Positions 63,783 to 64,000 of a stretch of 64,000 nt of DNA are shown here, one piece after another. This stretch comes from Malurus cyaneus samueli (taxonomy: Eukaryota; Chordata; Aves; Passeriformes; Maluridae), in assembly GCA_009741485.1 (NCBI GenBank), contig CM019227.1:16855231-16919230 (forward strand), in the 5' to 3' direction. Below the pieces are notes generated by a model that did not search any database, was not told where the DNA came from, and worked only from the letters and a program-made list of their open reading frames with translations. Within the stretch, counting starts at the first letter, position 1, and every line of letters starts with the position of its first letter. Both the position numbers and the translations under genes were made by a program.

Positions 63783-64000
63783 CACAGGAAGAATGTGGAC
63801 CTGTTGGAGTGAGACCAGAGGGGGCCACCAGGATGATCAGAGGGATGGAGCAGCTCTGCTTTGAGGAAAGCCTGAGGGAATTGGGATTGTTCTGTCTGGA
63901 GAAAAGAATCTTTGGGGTGACCTAATTGTGGCCTTTCAGGATCTGGAGGGGCCTACAAAAAAGATGCAGAGAGAGACAGTTTGCAAGGGCCTGGAGGGAC
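63783..64000 (+). mobile_element. CR1 LINE fragment, cut by window edge
   Basis: Matches the CR1 3' UTR-proximal part: GAATGTGGACCTGTTGGAGTG, GGGCCACCAGGATGATCAGAG, GGATGGAGCAGCTCTGC, TTGGGGTGACCTAATTGTGGCC. The element continues past 64000, so its length and 3' end are unknown. Confidence 0.9.

Larger units (their letters stand above)
15504..64000 (-). other. ADCY9: ADCY9 gene body (3' part, 5' exons outside window)
   Basis: Gene span from the stop codon to the window edge. Eight coding exons were placed by protein similarity, AG acceptor and GT donor sites and phase continuity. They total 2306 nt and read as one open frame. The exons are 52258-52430, 46853-46957, 42425-42642, 37835-37937, 34280-34488, 27219-27378, 24171-24319 and 15504-16692. 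If the gene has 11 exons as I recall for human ADCY9, these are exons 4-11. ADCY9 is a plasma-membrane adenylate cyclase with two six-helix membrane blocks and two cytoplasmic catalytic domains; the first block and most of C1a are encoded beyond 64000. I looked on the minus strand between 52430 and 64000 for the end of C1a and found no candidate exon, so that intron exceeds 11.5 kb. Confidence 0.95.
52431..64000 (-). other. ADCY9: ADCY9 intron (partial), upstream of the C1a/C1b exon
   Basis: At least 11.5 kb with no recognised exon. It contains CR1 fragments at 59211-59570 and 63783-64000, an AAT repeat near 58515-58533, a 24-base A run at 63687-63710 and a candidate element at 54960-55300. 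The intron ends at 52430 with a gctgtag acceptor, phase 1. Confidence 0.85.

Noticed and set aside
52431..64000. Search for the preceding ADCY9 exon (end of C1a)
   Set aside because: No minus-strand sequence encoding the expected C1a tail before LKTYLISG was found, so the exon is taken to lie beyond 64000.
1..64000. tRNA, rRNA, CRISPR array, viral or bacterial gene cluster
   Set aside because: No cloverleaf-type conserved boxes, regular spacer-repeat array or viral polymerase, capsid or envelope motif was seen on either strand.

Overview
The window is vertebrate nuclear DNA, almost certainly from a bird and probably a songbird. It contains several CR1 LINE fragments with the short 3' tail typical of avian CR1, compact introns of about 3-7.5 kb, and a protein close to vertebrate adenylate cyclase 9. 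Species cannot be named from the sequence.

The only protein-coding gene I can support is ADCY9, on the minus strand. Its last eight coding exons run from 52430 down to the stop codon at 15504. Every exon has AG/GT boundaries, and the phases join into one open frame of 767 residues plus a shared first codon. This covers the last strand of the first catalytic domain (C1a), the C1b linker, the second six-helix membrane block, the second catalytic domain (C2a) and the C-terminal tail (C2b). The upstream exons (N-terminus, first membrane block, most of C1a) are not in the window and must lie beyond 64000.

Layout: 1-14560 is mostly gene-poor DNA downstream of ADCY9. It has a CpG-dense patch with a TATA-like box near 330, an AT-rich stretch at 6880-7160 that may be conserved, and a CR1 copy at 9242-9677. 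From about 14580 to 15503 lies the probable ADCY9 3' UTR, ending at a candidate poly(A) signal followed by an AUUUA-rich tract. From 15504 to 64000 are the ADCY9 exons and introns. The introns hold seven further CR1 pieces (all plus strand, antisense to the gene), a G-rich minisatellite of about 20 units at 29168-29880, a CpG cluster at 27925-28040, and two long homopolymer tracts.

The gene product is a membrane enzyme making cAMP from ATP under Gs control. The two catalytic-site residues that make AC9 unresponsive to forskolin are readable here. Compared with the mammalian protein as I remember it, the last extracellular loop is about 15 residues shorter. I found no tRNA, rRNA, CRISPR, intact transposon or second coding gene, and no clear sign of a previously undescribed system.
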